This document shows positions 7,405-16,297 of a DNA stretch of 64,000 nt, piece by piece; the first letter of the stretch is position 1; every line of letters begins with the position of its first letter. A model generated the notes under the pieces. It was not told where the DNA came from and did no database searches. It saw only the letters and a program-made list of their open reading frames with translations. Source of the DNA: Candidatus Anderseniibacteriota bacterium (GTDB lineage Bacteria; Patescibacteria; Andersenbacteria; UBA10190); contig JAIOOW010000002.1 in assembly GCA_021414205.1 (NCBI GenBank), positions 372,001 to 436,000 of the forward strand, read 5' to 3'. Made by a program: the position numbers and the translations under genes.

Positions 7405-9144
7405 TTACTCCATCGCCGCAAGTTCAGACGCTACGCCCTGAAATTGCTGGAGTGCATCTTCTGATACATCTTCTTGAAGTGACAATAAACGTTCTCTCAA
7501 AAATCTTTTTTGCAAAGACCGCATCAAGAAACGCGCTTCTTCATTCAGTGAAATATTTGATGTTGAAATAAGTTCTTGCGCCCGAGATTCTACTCCAATC
7601 AAGAACGAATGATACTCTTCCCCCATCATTGCAATAAGTTCACTGCTTGCGCGTTCATGAAAAGCTTGGTCTGCGTCATGAGATCGCTGTAACTCCTTAT
7701 ATACTGTTTTACAGATTGGGTCAAGAAAGTACTCCTCTTTGATTCCGGCCATCAATTCTCCTCGTACGCCAGGAGCGCACAACAAGATACCGATAACCCC
7801 TTGCTCCAACCGAGTATCGTGGTTACTAACCTGGATATCAGGCTGTATTTGCCCTACCGGAGCAGCCATAACTGGAGCTACAACTTCCTGCTGAGATACT
7901 AAATCGGCAATTTTAAGCTCTGGGACTTTCAATAATTGCGCCACTTGCTCAATCATGGCGCCTTGCTCTATAGGGTTTTGCACCAAGCGCAATAATGGCA
8001 CCAGGGCTGATAACGCTTGCTCGCGCTGCTCTGAACTACCGGCACCCAAGCGTTCCACCAACACTTCCATAAGGGGTCGTGTTTGGGTAAACAGTTTCGC
8101 CACTTCTTCCGGATTATCTTTTGCAACATCCGCAGGATCAACTCCGTCTGGGAACGTAATCGTCGACACGTGCATACCGCCGGCCAATGCTGCCTGTGTC
8201 GCAGAAATAGTCGCCTTCCATCCGGCAGCGTCGCCATCGAACGCAGCAATCATCGTATTTGTAAAACGTTTCATGAGCGCAACATGGTCTTCTGTCATTG
8301 CGGTTCCGGATGTTGCCACCACGTTTTCAATGCCGGATTGCACCATCATAACTACGTCCATATATCCCTCCACCACAATGCATGGCATTTTGCGCAACAC
8401 TTTTTTAGCGCGCGACAAGTTGTACATCACTCTGCGTTTTTCATACAATGCCGTTTCCGGAGAATTTACATACTTCCCTTCATTTCCTGTTTCATGCCAC
8501 GGTACAATTCTTCCTCCGAATGCGACGGTGCGGCCCTGCATGTCATCGATCGGGAACATGATGCGTCCGCGGAATCGGTCAAATGGTTTATTTCCATCCC
8601 GCTGCCCAACGAGCCCGGCTTCTATCATTTCTTGTATGGTATATCCTTTTTTTATCAGCCATGCCTGCGCAACACCCCACGCATGAGGAGCGTAGCCGAT
8701 AGAAAATAATTTCATCGTATCTTCTGTGACCCCTCTATCTATCAAATACTGCTTTGCCTTGCTCCCCGCTTTTTGATTCATTAAAATTTCGTGATAGAAC
8801 ATGCGCGAAGCATCAAGCACATCAAATAATCGCTGACGATGATTTTCAACATTAGGCTTGTAGTCCGGAAGCTGTACGCCCGCCCGATCTGCCAATAATT
8901 TCAACGCCCCCACAAAGTCTACTCCTTCTATCTTTTCTACAAACGTGAACACATCTCCGCCTTCTCCACATCCAAAACAATGCCAGCTTCCGCGGGCGGG
9001 AGTCACGATAAACGACGGACTTTTCTCTGTATGAAATGGGCACAAACCCTTAAAACTGTTCCCAGCGCGCTTCAACTTCACATGCTCGCCAATAATATCG
9101 GCTATATTAAGCCGTTCTTTAATTTGTTCGGTTTCCGCGCTCAT
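7405..9144 (-). CDS. dnaG: DNA primase
   Basis: The protein has 579 residues. An N-terminal CHCC zinc finger is visible (CPFHTEKSPSF, then CFGCGEGGDVF, residues ~36-65). The TOPRIM core follows: VVEGYMDVV (~residue 257) and AFDGDAAGWKA (~305) supply the acidic metal ligands. The C-terminal ~150 residues are the helical DnaB-interaction region. It synthesises RNA primers for replication. The gene sits upstream of rpoD in what looks like one minus-strand transcription unit, preceded at 31 nt by the M23 peptidase gene. The start MSAETEQ has no obvious Shine-Dalgarno sequence. Confidence 0.96.
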   Translation of the reverse strand: MSAETEQIKERLNIADIIGEHVKLKRAGNSFKGLCPFHTEKSPSFIVTPARGSWHCFGCGEGGDVFTFVEKIEGVDFVGALKLLADRAGVQLPDYKPNVENHRQRLFDVLDASRMFYHEILMNQKAGSKAKQYLIDRGVTEDTMKLFSIGYAPHAWGVAQAWLIKKGYTIQEMIEAGLVGQRDGNKPFDRFRGRIMFPIDDMQGRTVAFGGRIVPWHETGNEGKYVNSPETALYEKRRVMYNLSRAKKVLRKMPCIVVEGYMDVVMMVQSGIENVVATSGTAMTEDHVALMKRFTNTMIAAFDGDAAGWKATISATQAALAGGMHVSTITFPDGVDPADVAKDNPEEVAKLFTQTRPLMEVLVERLGAGSSEQREQALSALVPLLRLVQNPIEQGAMIEQVAQLLKVPELKIADLVSQQEVVAPVMAAPVGQIQPDIQVSNHDTRLEQGVIGILLCAPGVRGELMAGIKEEYFLDPICKTVYKELQRSHDADQAFHERASSELIAMMGEEYHSFLIGVESRAQELISTSNISLNEEARFLMRSLQKRFLRERLLSLQEDVSEDALQQFQGVASELAAME

Positions 9145-9175
9145 GCATTAAGAATCACGTAGATTGCCTTCTTAT

Positions 9176-9709
9176 TCAAGTACGCTCTTTGCCATACGAT
9201 TCCACAAACGGCTTCGGGTCTTGCCACCATGAAAGCTTCGTTCTGCCTTCAAACGGGCGGAGCCATCCGGGCAATACCATGCCCGACCATGGGCCAATGT
9301 AGAGGCCAAAATGCAGATGTGCTAATTTCCAGAATCCATTTTCAGGAGATGCGCCCGGAGCAACTTCGCCGATCTTGTCGCCCATGCGAACCTCAGCCCC
9401 ATCTTGCACAGCGAGGTTATACAAATGGCCGTAGACAGAATAAAATAACGCTCCAGTATCTTTATGAGTATGCTCAATAATGACAATGCCTCCCCAATTT
9501 TTTTTCTGCTCTGACCCAAGTCGCATTTCAGCCCACACAACCCTGCCGTCGCCAGCACACGCAACTTCCGTACCAGGTTGAGTCAAAATATCATCGCCCA
9601 AATGCCGAGCAATGAGTATCATGCGGCTGCGAATTCGCTGCCCAAACTTGTATCCCGTAACGCTATACGGAGCAATAGGAAGCTTAAGCTGTGCTGTTTT
9701 TACGCCCAT
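9176..9709 (-). CDS. M23/LytM-family metallopeptidase-like protein
   Basis: The protein has 177 residues from the ATG at 9709; an upstream in-frame start exists but lies within the small gene 9700-9804. The LytM core can be seen: HLGDD (first zinc His/Asp), YGHL, and HLHFG (HxH). Such enzymes cut peptidoglycan cross-links or are inactive regulators of wall enzymes; here the His and Asp ligands appear intact. No convincing signal peptide is visible in the shorter form. The start overlaps the stop of the small membrane-protein gene (ATGGGCGTAA), so translation is probably coupled. Its location between glucan-synthase and replication genes gives no functional hint. Confidence 0.85.
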   Translation of the reverse strand: MGVKTAQLKLPIAPYSVTGYKFGQRIRSRMILIARHLGDDILTQPGTEVACAGDGRVVWAEMRLGSEQKKNWGGIVIIEHTHKDTGALFYSVYGHLYNLAVQDGAEVRMGDKIGEVAPGASPENGFWKLAHLHFGLYIGPWSGMVLPGWLRPFEGRTKLSWWQDPKPFVESYGKERT

Positions 9710-9804
9710 AGAAAAGATAAGATAACCAATACCACAATCAACAATACGGCAGCTATAGCCCACCCTACAATAGAACGTACTGCGGCATTAAAATCATTCG
9801 GCAT
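9700..9804 (-). CDS. Small single-helix membrane protein (34 aa)
   Basis: The frame encodes 34 residues: a short polar start (MPNDFNAAVRSIVGW) and then one hydrophobic helix of about 17 residues ending in FLWA. Its ATG lies 8-11 nt inside the end of glgA, and its TAA lies inside the first codons of the M23 peptidase. Overlap at both ends argues for translational coupling and a real gene. It has no recognisable family. It may be a membrane partner for the peptidase. Confidence 0.6.
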   Translation of the reverse strand: MPNDFNAAVRSIVGWAIAAVLLIVVLVILSFLWA

Positions 9805-11317
9805 AATTCTGGTGCATGGTTATTGATGCGCGAATAAGCTTATCATATTCCCTTGCGGAATATTCCCACGAAAAGTCTCTCCTCATTGCAGTTTTTTGGA
9901 GTTTTCGCCAGATGGTTTTATTTTGAAAATTTTCATACGCTCGAACAACCGCGATAAGTAGTGATGATGCGTCGAATTTCTCAAACACAAAACCGGTACT
10001 TTTTGCATTGCCGGGGTAGTAATCAATAACAGTGTCTGCCAACCCTCCTGTCTTTCTCACGATCGGAATCGTTCCGTAATGCATCGCTTCCATCTGAGTC
10101 AATCCCGATGGCTCGAAAAGCGACGGAATCAATACGGCGTCTGCGCCGGAAAATATCTTACGAGGAAGCTCATGATCGAAATGGAGCTGAGCGCCAACTC
10201 TTTCAGGAGACTCATCATGCAGTTCTTGGAAAAATTTCATATACTTCTCCTCACCTTCGCCAACAACCACTAGTTGCATATTCAATTCTTGCAACAGTGA
10301 CCTTAGTACGCCGTCCATCATAAGATCAAACCCCTTTTGCGTTGTTAGTCTGCTCACAATTGCAACCAAGAAAACATCTTTATTTTCTTCTATATTAAAG
10401 TATTGCTGAATAGCTACTTTATTATCCATTCTTTTCTCAAGAGCATCCACAGAAAATGTCTGAGTAATCATTGGATCACGCAACGGATTCCACATCCCAT
10501 AATCGATTCCGTTCAAAATACCGTATACCACCGATTTTTTCTCTCGCAGTATCGCATCCATCCCCTCGCCATACTCTCCTTCCATTATTTCTCGCGAGTA
10601 GGTAGGAGAAACCGTATTAATAATATCGGAATACATAATTCCGCGACGCAATCCATTAATATGCATGAGACGGGGATCATTAAGAGCAGGTACTGGGGAA
10701 TGGCCGTCGTCGTACTCGGATTCTTGTATGTATTTATGATTAAACGTGCCCTGATACCCCAAATTGTGAATAGAGAAGATTGTGGAGATCTTACTAAGTT
10801 TCGGATGCTCCTGATACATAGTTTTTAAGTAATTTGGCAAAAATCCTATTTGCCAATCAGTACATATAATCACATCGGGCACCCAGTCGGATACTTTTAA
10901 AAACTCAAGAACTCCTCTACATAAAAGCGCCCAGCGGATCGGATCGTCTGCATATCCATATACGTTTGCTCGCTGTTCGTAATATTCCATATTCTCCAGA
11001 AAATACACCGTGGTAGGCTTTCCCTTTTCCGTATTCTTCGTATATTTTTTTACATTGCATACGATTTCAGTCCCCTCTTCATCATCAGTCGGAACTAATA
11101 ACCCCTCATATTCCATGTGAATATTCTCCATATTTCCAATATCCAAATATCGCGGAATCATCACGCGAGCGTCATGCCCTAAAGCATTCAACGCTTTTGA
11201 CAGCGAATGCATAACCGACCCCAGCCCTCCTACTTTTGCAAACGGATCAACTTCTGTTGAAACGAACAGAATCTTACGTTTCTTATCCTTCGCAAACATT
11301 CGGATCATAGTACTCAT
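9794..11317 (-). CDS. glgA: Glycogen/starch synthase (GT5)
   Basis: The protein has 507 residues, the normal size for a bacterial GlgA. The N-terminal Rossmann half starts with ILFVSTEVDPFAKVGGLG, where KVGGL corresponds to the usual KTGGL nucleotide-sugar site. Further motifs are HNLGYQG, NTVSPTYSREI and GILNGIDYGMWNP. The C-terminal half has SRLTTQKGFDL and the donor-site FEPSGLTQMEAMHYGTIP. The enzyme extends alpha-1,4-glucan from ADP- or UDP-glucose. The start overlaps the stop of glgP by one base (TAATG), so synthesis and phosphorolysis are co-expressed. No GlgC or branching enzyme is in the window. Confidence 0.95.
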   Translation of the reverse strand: MSTMIRMFAKDKKRKILFVSTEVDPFAKVGGLGSVMHSLSKALNALGHDARVMIPRYLDIGNMENIHMEYEGLLVPTDDEEGTEIVCNVKKYTKNTEKGKPTTVYFLENMEYYEQRANVYGYADDPIRWALLCRGVLEFLKVSDWVPDVIICTDWQIGFLPNYLKTMYQEHPKLSKISTIFSIHNLGYQGTFNHKYIQESEYDDGHSPVPALNDPRLMHINGLRRGIMYSDIINTVSPTYSREIMEGEYGEGMDAILREKKSVVYGILNGIDYGMWNPLRDPMITQTFSVDALEKRMDNKVAIQQYFNIEENKDVFLVAIVSRLTTQKGFDLMMDGVLRSLLQELNMQLVVVGEGEEKYMKFFQELHDESPERVGAQLHFDHELPRKIFSGADAVLIPSLFEPSGLTQMEAMHYGTIPIVRKTGGLADTVIDYYPGNAKSTGFVFEKFDASSLLIAVVRAYENFQNKTIWRKLQKTAMRRDFSWEYSAREYDKLIRASITMHQNYAE

Positions 11318-12954
11318 TATACGCTCGGAAAATAGAGTTTGCTCATATATTCGCCAAGCATTCGAGTAGTCGTATAGCGTTCAAGAACAATGTTTCTTGT
11401 TTTCTTCATTTTCTCAATCCATGATCGGGGATACCCTTTCTCATCACGCGTATAAAATGCTGGAATAATCTCATGTTCAAGCATTGCATACAAAGAATCC
11501 GCAGTAACATCCGCATCGAGCGTCCAAAAACAATCCTCACTTGCCACTTCACCGAACCACCCGTCTGCCACTGAACACTGCAACACTCCGTTAATAGACG
11601 CCTTCATACCGCTTGTTCCCGATGCCTCCATGCCAAACTCCGGCGTATTCAACCAAATATCCGCGCCCGAAACCAGATATTTAGACAATGCAAGAGAATA
11701 GCCAGGCACATACACTACTCTGCCGCCATCAATATTCTGCACCAACAGCATAAGCTGCTCCAATAAATCTCTTGCTGTTTGATCAAATCCATATGCGTTG
11801 CCAGAAAAAACAAGCGTAACTGGCCGATCAGCATTCTCAATAATAGCGCGTAGGCGATCTATATCTTGAAATATGAGGAGCGGGCGCTTATATTCGGCGA
11901 TTCTTCTCGCCCATACAATCACAAGTGAATCAGTATTTATGGATTGCCCCGTTCTTTCTTTTATTGCATATGCTAATTCCTTCTTTCCCGCATTATGAAT
12001 GCTCCAAAGATCTTCGTCACTTCCTACTGTGGATAACGCGGGCATCATCCATCTGCTTTTACTGACCCCGTTCGTAATAGGGATTAATGCCTGACATTCC
12101 GGGCACTGCCGCTGCTCGAACTCCGCATGCAAACGGCTTACCGCGCTCGTTCGGATACACGCTCGAAGAAGAAATTCCGTTGTAGAAAATGTATTCGGAT
12201 CCATACTCTGCATTCCAAGACCAAAGAATTCACTATGGTCTACGGCGTGGTCTGTAAATAGCTTTCCGAAATAGTGCTGGCTTTGCTCTTTGGAAAAAAA
12301 CAGTCCTGCGCCCGGCAATATAGTGTGCTTCGTACCCACAAGCTTTGGCCGAACCTTAGTAAGCGCATCGGTAAAGGACTCTTCCCCAACACGCTCCTGG
12401 AGCGCCAGCGCAATGGCAGTAAAGCTCATATGCCCCTCATTAAGATGGTAGACATCCGGAGACAGACCAAGGGCATGAAACAGCTCAACACTCCCCATTC
12501 CAAGAATAATTTCTTGTGTCATGCGTTCATCAAATTCTTCCGGGTACAACAACGACGTGATATTTTTATCACTATCAGCATTGTTTTCCGGAATATTCGT
12601 ATCTAACAAATACAGACTTGCAAACCCCCATGATTTTTTCCAGGCCTGAGCGGATACTTCTCTCTCGCCAACTAACACACGTATCACCACTCGTTTACCG
12701 CTGCCATCTTCCGCTAGGGCAAATCCAAAATCCCGAGGATCCACTTCGGTATTAGCATCTCCGCGAGGAGGATAGCTTGCAAACCCCTTTCTATCGAATA
12801 ATCCAACCGCTGCAAATGGTATATCTTGTTCGCTAGCCTCGATTAAAATATCTCCTGCCAAAACTCCCAATCCTCCTGCATAAATTGGCAATCGATCATC
12901 TATCGCATACTCAGCACAGATATATGCTACAAGCTTGCTACTTTCAGAAGACAT
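11317..12954 (-). CDS. glgP: Alpha-glucan phosphorylase, short form (GT35)
   Basis: The protein has 545 residues, much shorter than the ~800-residue classical glycogen phosphorylase but typical of the short GT35 forms found in many bacteria and archaea. YAGGLGVLAGD occurs near residue 25, HLNEGH near 170 and the PLP-binding region EASGTSGMK near 455, where Lys is the cofactor residue. A CPEC motif near residue 280 may bind zinc. It releases glucose-1-phosphate from storage glucan. The gene is first in a minus-strand unit with glgA, overlapping by one base. Confidence 0.93.
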   Translation of the reverse strand: MSSESSKLVAYICAEYAIDDRLPIYAGGLGVLAGDILIEASEQDIPFAAVGLFDRKGFASYPPRGDANTEVDPRDFGFALAEDGSGKRVVIRVLVGEREVSAQAWKKSWGFASLYLLDTNIPENNADSDKNITSLLYPEEFDERMTQEIILGMGSVELFHALGLSPDVYHLNEGHMSFTAIALALQERVGEESFTDALTKVRPKLVGTKHTILPGAGLFFSKEQSQHYFGKLFTDHAVDHSEFFGLGMQSMDPNTFSTTEFLLRACIRTSAVSRLHAEFEQRQCPECQALIPITNGVSKSRWMMPALSTVGSDEDLWSIHNAGKKELAYAIKERTGQSINTDSLVIVWARRIAEYKRPLLIFQDIDRLRAIIENADRPVTLVFSGNAYGFDQTARDLLEQLMLLVQNIDGGRVVYVPGYSLALSKYLVSGADIWLNTPEFGMEASGTSGMKASINGVLQCSVADGWFGEVASEDCFWTLDADVTADSLYAMLEHEIIPAFYTRDEKGYPRSWIEKMKKTRNIVLERYTTTRMLGEYMSKLYFPSV

Positions 12955-12972
12955 GCGTTTGTATATATTGGA

Positions 12973-13581
12973 TTAACATCCGCACTTCCAAGCATTCCCA
13001 ACTTTTCTGCATACATTTGGGCAGAATGTGGGACGGGGAGTTGGGTCGCTAATAGGAGTTATTGTCGGACTAGGCGTTGGATCGCCTGTATGAGGAAGCG
13101 TAATAGAAACGTTGCAACTCGAAGGAGTGTAGTATCGCAGACTTCCCAACTTCATCCATCCAGAACCGGAGCGTACCCATCCACCCAAAAAGTCCGCTCG
13201 AACAGTACTACTACCTCCGTCGCTCCGCACAATATACCGACTTTCGGCAACACCAGCATTGTTCGTAATGGCAATCGTAGGATTTACAAATCCAACAGAA
13301 CTATTTGTAGACCATACAATGCGCAAGCTATTTAGCTGCTCAGCAGATAGCGTCATTCCTGGAGCAGACACCGTGGCCCGAACCTTTCCATCAGCAAACG
13401 AACAATCAAGTTTTGTTGTAATTTTTGCTTGAGTAATAGGCCTATTATCATGATACGCAGTCAGCGATAACGACCCACTGTAAAACGTAACTAAAAATAT
13501 TGCGACAGCAGCCAACGCGAGCGCAGTGCCCACCATCCATACTTGCTTCGTATTTTTTTGTTTATTTTTTGAACGCTTCAT
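12973..13581 (-). CDS. Family A surface protein 1 (membrane-anchored, Ig-like, Cys-rich tail)
   Basis: The protein has 202 residues. A basic start (MKRSKNKQKNTK) precedes one membrane helix (~residues 14-33). A beta-rich extracellular domain follows, resembling bacterial Ig-like repeats (KLDCSFADGKV...VWSTNSSVGFV...NNAGVAE). A Pro/Thr linker and a C-terminus with four cysteines (CPNVCRK, CGC) complete it. Gene 16298-16792 has the same organisation and aligned positions (KLACS, DANGMTQT), so the two are paralogs. It lies downstream of B1 (13681-14748), as A2 lies downstream of B2. Function is unknown; an envelope role is inferred. Confidence 0.7.
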   Translation of the reverse strand: MKRSKNKQKNTKQVWMVGTALALAAVAIFLVTFYSGSLSLTAYHDNRPITQAKITTKLDCSFADGKVRATVSAPGMTLSAEQLNSLRIVWSTNSSVGFVNPTIAITNNAGVAESRYIVRSDGGSSTVRADFLGGWVRSGSGWMKLGSLRYYTPSSCNVSITLPHTGDPTPSPTITPISDPTPRPTFCPNVCRKVGNAWKCGC

Positions 13582-13633
13582 GTCGGGTACTATAAAAAAT
13601 TATTACAATCATTATACCACAAACAAAACACAA

Positions 13634-13655
13634 ACCCCGCCTAAGGAGGCGGGGT
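13634..13655 (-). terminator. Terminator after B1
   Basis: Stem ACCCCGCCT/AGGCGGGGT with a 4-nt loop. On the minus strand it is followed by a T-rich run. It separates B1 from A1, so A1 is expressed by read-through or its own promoter. Confidence 0.75.
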
Positions 13656-13680
13656 GAGGTTCTTGTATTGAATTCCCTAA

Positions 13681-14748
13681 TTAGCCGAGGATTGCTTTTC
13701 GTACTACGAACGCAAGTCCAGATCCGCTAAATAGTGTAGAGAAGAGAAGTGTAGCAACTCCCTCGGCACCAGTCTTAGCAGTTACAGGAACTGCCTGCGG
13801 CGCTTGCTGGATTACTACAACCGGAGTCGGAACAACAACTACTGCAGAGGCAACCTTTCCTTTTGATACTGTCTTTGTAACAGTCTGCGTGTTGTTTTGT
13901 GTAACATTCACATCACCAGTATTGCTCTCGCTCTTGTTTTCGCTTGAGTTATTAGAACTGTTGTTCACGTTCAAGGAGATATTGTTATTGTTGATGTTGC
14001 AGTTCACGTTTGTGTTCTCAGCTACTACGAACACTTTCCCGTCTGTACACGTAACGGTAACCATTGTTGGAGTTGGAGTAGGTGTAGGTGTCGGAGTTGG
14101 CGTAGGAGTTGGAGTCGGTGTAGGTGTCGGAGTTGGTGTAGGAGTAGGAGTAGGAGTTGGAGTAGGTGTTGGAGTTGGTGTAGGAGTAGGAGTTGGAGTA
14201 GGTGTAGCGCATCCAGATCGATTCACCCATGTGAAGTCGTAAATTTTATGGTTACCTACTGCTCCATAGTTTTCTCCAACAGTCCATAATGTAGTTGAGG
14301 TGCAAGCATTAAGAGACGGAAGAATAAATGTTCCAGAAATATTTAACGTGTAATGAGATCGGTCATCACATCGGAAACAGATCTTTCCCTGGCTCCATGT
14401 TTTCTGATCAAGCAAATGCCATTCTCCAGTATTTCCTACTGAAGATACTTTTCCTCCTGCAATATGCTCATATACCTTAAGTGACGCAGAAGCTGGTTCG
14501 TTTCCACAGTTAATCCAGCTGTATCGAGCATCATACTGAACAGTGTTCGTAGAAACAGTTGAATCGTGCTGAGGAGACGCTACGAATAAATCTGGCGTGT
14601 ACTGAGGATTAGTATCCGTTACGATCTGCTGGATACCGTTCGCATCAGCGTCTTTAGAAAAATTAATAACAAACGCAAAACCGCTAAGAACAATAAGTGT
14701 TCCTAGGAGTACTGGCGCTGTCCAACGAGATAATTGTGCTTTGTTCAT
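13681..14748 (-). CDS. Family B surface protein 1 with Thr-Pro stalk and sortase-like C-terminus
   Basis: The protein has 355 residues from the ATG at 14748, which is preceded by AGAGGA. An N-terminal membrane/signal helix (~10-30) leads to a domain with conserved Cys residues (INCGNEP, CFRCDD, LNACTS, SGCAT). A stalk of about 24 Thr-Pro units follows, then an Asn/Ser-rich segment (TGDVNVTQNNTQTV). The end has the order AKTGAEG, hydrophobic helix, VVRKAILG, which resembles an LPXTG-type sorting signal. The paralog 16816-17838 shares every one of these parts. It is probably displayed on the cell surface; ligand or partner is unknown. The promoter is at 14789-14817. Confidence 0.75.
   Translation of the reverse strand: MNKAQLSRWTAPVLLGTLIVLSGFAFVINFSKDADANGIQQIVTDTNPQYTPDLFVASPQHDSTVSTNTVQYDARYSWINCGNEPASASLKVYEHIAGGKVSSVGNTGEWHLLDQKTWSQGKICFRCDDRSHYTLNISGTFILPSLNACTSTTLWTVGENYGAVGNHKIYDFTWVNRSGCATPTPTPTPTPTPTPTPTPTPTPTPTPTPTPTPTPTPTPTPTPTPTPTMVTVTCTDGKVFVVAENTNVNCNINNNNISLNVNNSSNNSSENKSESNTGDVNVTQNNTQTVTKTVSKGKVASAVVVVPTPVVVIQQAPQAVPVTAKTGAEGVATLLFSTLFSGSGLAFVVRKAILG
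14065..14206 (+). repeat. Hexanucleotide repeat tract encoding the Thr-Pro stalk of B1
   Basis: About 24 imperfect 6-nt units of the type GGWGTN encode alternating Thr-Pro on the minus strand. Unit-length changes would keep the frame, so the stalk length could vary between strains. Confidence 0.85.
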
Positions 14749-14788
14749 ATACAAGAATTCCTCTACTTAATAATTAAACTAACCTGCT

Positions 14789-14817
14789 ATCGTATCTGAT
14801 TTAGTATTTCTTGTCAA
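14789..14817 (-). promoter_or_regulatory. Promoter of B1
   Basis: TTGACA (14812-14817) and TACGAT (14789-14794) with a 17-nt spacer on the minus strand. The mRNA would have a leader of about 35 nt that contains the AGAGGA ribosome-binding site. Confidence 0.8.
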
Positions 14818-14874
14818 GTATTAAATCGTACTATATGTCAATAACTTATTATTTACCTCTATTAAGCTATTATT

Positions 14875-14903
14875 TTGCAATGACATTCACTGCAAAGTAT
14901 GAT
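14875..14903 (+). promoter_or_regulatory. Promoter of C1
   Basis: TTGCAA (14875-14880) and TATGAT (14898-14903) with a 17-nt spacer, 11 nt before the ATG at 14915. It is divergent from the B1 promoter, and the leader would be only a few nucleotides. Confidence 0.75.
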
Positions 14904-14914
14904 ACAGTACGGGC

Positions 14915-16237
14915 ATGAAAAACATCCTTATAAGCGCTCTAGCAATCCTACTAGCCGCATGCACGGCCCAATTCGCGCATGCCCAAACTGACGCTCAATC
15001 GATTATCGCATCGGCAGGAAATCAAGGTTCGCTATTATCGAGAATTTATGCCTCCGATGCAACAATAACCTCCTCACCGAATGATCATCACGTAACTGGC
15101 ACAGTTCTCATCCGGAATAGCGAGAGCGCGACTGTCGGAAATATCCAATATGAAGTCATGTTGCTATCCCCTCTTCCACAAGCGCCGATAAATCAGCTTG
15201 TTACAGACTCGCCTGACGTATATGACAGGGTCCGATCCACGGAGGTACTTACATTAAAAGCAGGTGAGAAACGAACAATTCCATTTTCTTACGAAGCGCC
15301 GAATGTACCGCAAGGTTCATACAGAATTAGAATCCAAATTGTTACCACAAACGACAGAAAACTTGGCTGGGACGATGCAACAGTCACGCTTGGAGGCGCC
15401 GATAGCTTTCTTATAGTCACCCCCACACACGTACTGGTAAAAAGTTCTGACCCTATTACGAAAGAATCGGGATCAACATGGGATCCTCTGTATGGAGTAA
15501 ACGTAGACCCTCGTGCGCAAATCCAATTTGAGACAATCCTCAAAAATACGGGGACGCAGCAATTGTCGGGAACAATTATAACTAGCACAAAGAGGCTTCT
15601 TTACTCAGACCAACCACAAGACGTGGTAAATGAGCAATCAATCGCTATTCCAGGCAATACATCAAAGACTGTTACAATCCCCATCACAACCGAATCAAAG
15701 CCTGGCGCATACATCATATTATTAACAGTGGAAGATAAAGCGCATCATAAAATATCCGGTGTAGGAGAATACCGATACGTTGTACGAGGGCAAACAGCTT
15801 CTATCGTATCCGTTCAAGTTGCATCACTTCCATCGATAGAAAAAGATCTTGCTCAGCTTAGTTTCGTTCTTGGCGGATCCGCCGATCGCGCAACTCCCGT
15901 AGAAGGAACGCTTGCAATCGAAATCAATGACTCTAAAGGACAAGTAGGTTCTGCGGAGCAAGCATTTTCAACAACCGGCGCAACGCCAATTACTGGAACA
16001 GCTCAGGTTACGATGCAAAAAGTATTATGCGGCACACCAACTGTACATATCTCCCTGAAAGCCAAGGACGGATCATTGCTCGATTCGTACGTAACAAGTG
16101 CTCCTGCGTTTGCAAACCCCTCCTGTAAACCATCTATTGCAACATACTTCACAAAGCCTGTTATAAACACACTTCTTGGAGTAATAGCCTTGGTCATTGT
16201 CGGCGTACTAATCAGAATACGCGTCACCCAGAAATAA
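14915..16237 (+). CDS. Family C secreted, membrane-anchored beta-domain protein 1
   Basis: The protein has 440 residues. A signal peptide ends near AQFAHAQ (residues 1-24; an LLAAC sequence could also be read as a weak lipobox). A long beta-rich ectodomain follows, then one C-terminal membrane helix (~415-435) and a basic tail. It shares motifs with the larger C2 protein (18024-20597): YRIRIQIVT, GWDDATVTLG and GVNVDPRAQ, so the two are paralogs. C2 has an extra C-terminal domain. Unlike the rest of the cluster this gene is on the plus strand. The function is unknown. It is probably an envelope protein that works with families A and B. Confidence 0.7.
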   Translation: MKNILISALAILLAACTAQFAHAQTDAQSIIASAGNQGSLLSRIYASDATITSSPNDHHVTGTVLIRNSESATVGNIQYEVMLLSPLPQAPINQLVTDSPDVYDRVRSTEVLTLKAGEKRTIPFSYEAPNVPQGSYRIRIQIVTTNDRKLGWDDATVTLGGADSFLIVTPTHVLVKSSDPITKESGSTWDPLYGVNVDPRAQIQFETILKNTGTQQLSGTIITSTKRLLYSDQPQDVVNEQSIAIPGNTSKTVTIPITTESKPGAYIILLTVEDKAHHKISGVGEYRYVVRGQTASIVSVQVASLPSIEKDLAQLSFVLGGSADRATPVEGTLAIEINDSKGQVGSAEQAFSTTGATPITGTAQVTMQKVLCGTPTVHISLKAKDGSLLDSYVTSAPAFANPSCKPSIATYFTKPVINTLLGVIALVIVGVLIRIRVTQK

Positions 16238-16249
16238 TCGCCCATAACA

Positions 16250-16273
16250 AATCCCGGCTATTGCGCCGGGATT
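16250..16273. terminator. Hairpin between convergent C1 and A2
   Basis: AATCCCGGC and GCCGGGATT pair around a 6-nt loop. No strong T-run follows, but the hairpin fills the short convergent gap and could serve both directions. Confidence 0.55.
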
Positions 16274-16297
16274 ATGCTGTTACAAAATGTATATTTA

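Noticed and set aside
7955..8709. Two plus-strand frames over 200 aa antisense to dnaG
   Set aside because: Shadow frames of dnaG; compositions are Cys/His-rich and unlike proteins.
14065..14206. Possible CRISPR array
   Set aside because: Units are 6 nt without spacers and encode Thr-Pro in frame; it is a coding microsatellite.
13889..14242. 117-aa plus-strand frame rich in Gly-Val repeats
   Set aside because: It is antisense to the Thr-Pro stalk of B1; the hexanucleotide tract is open in several frames. No start signal or promoter.
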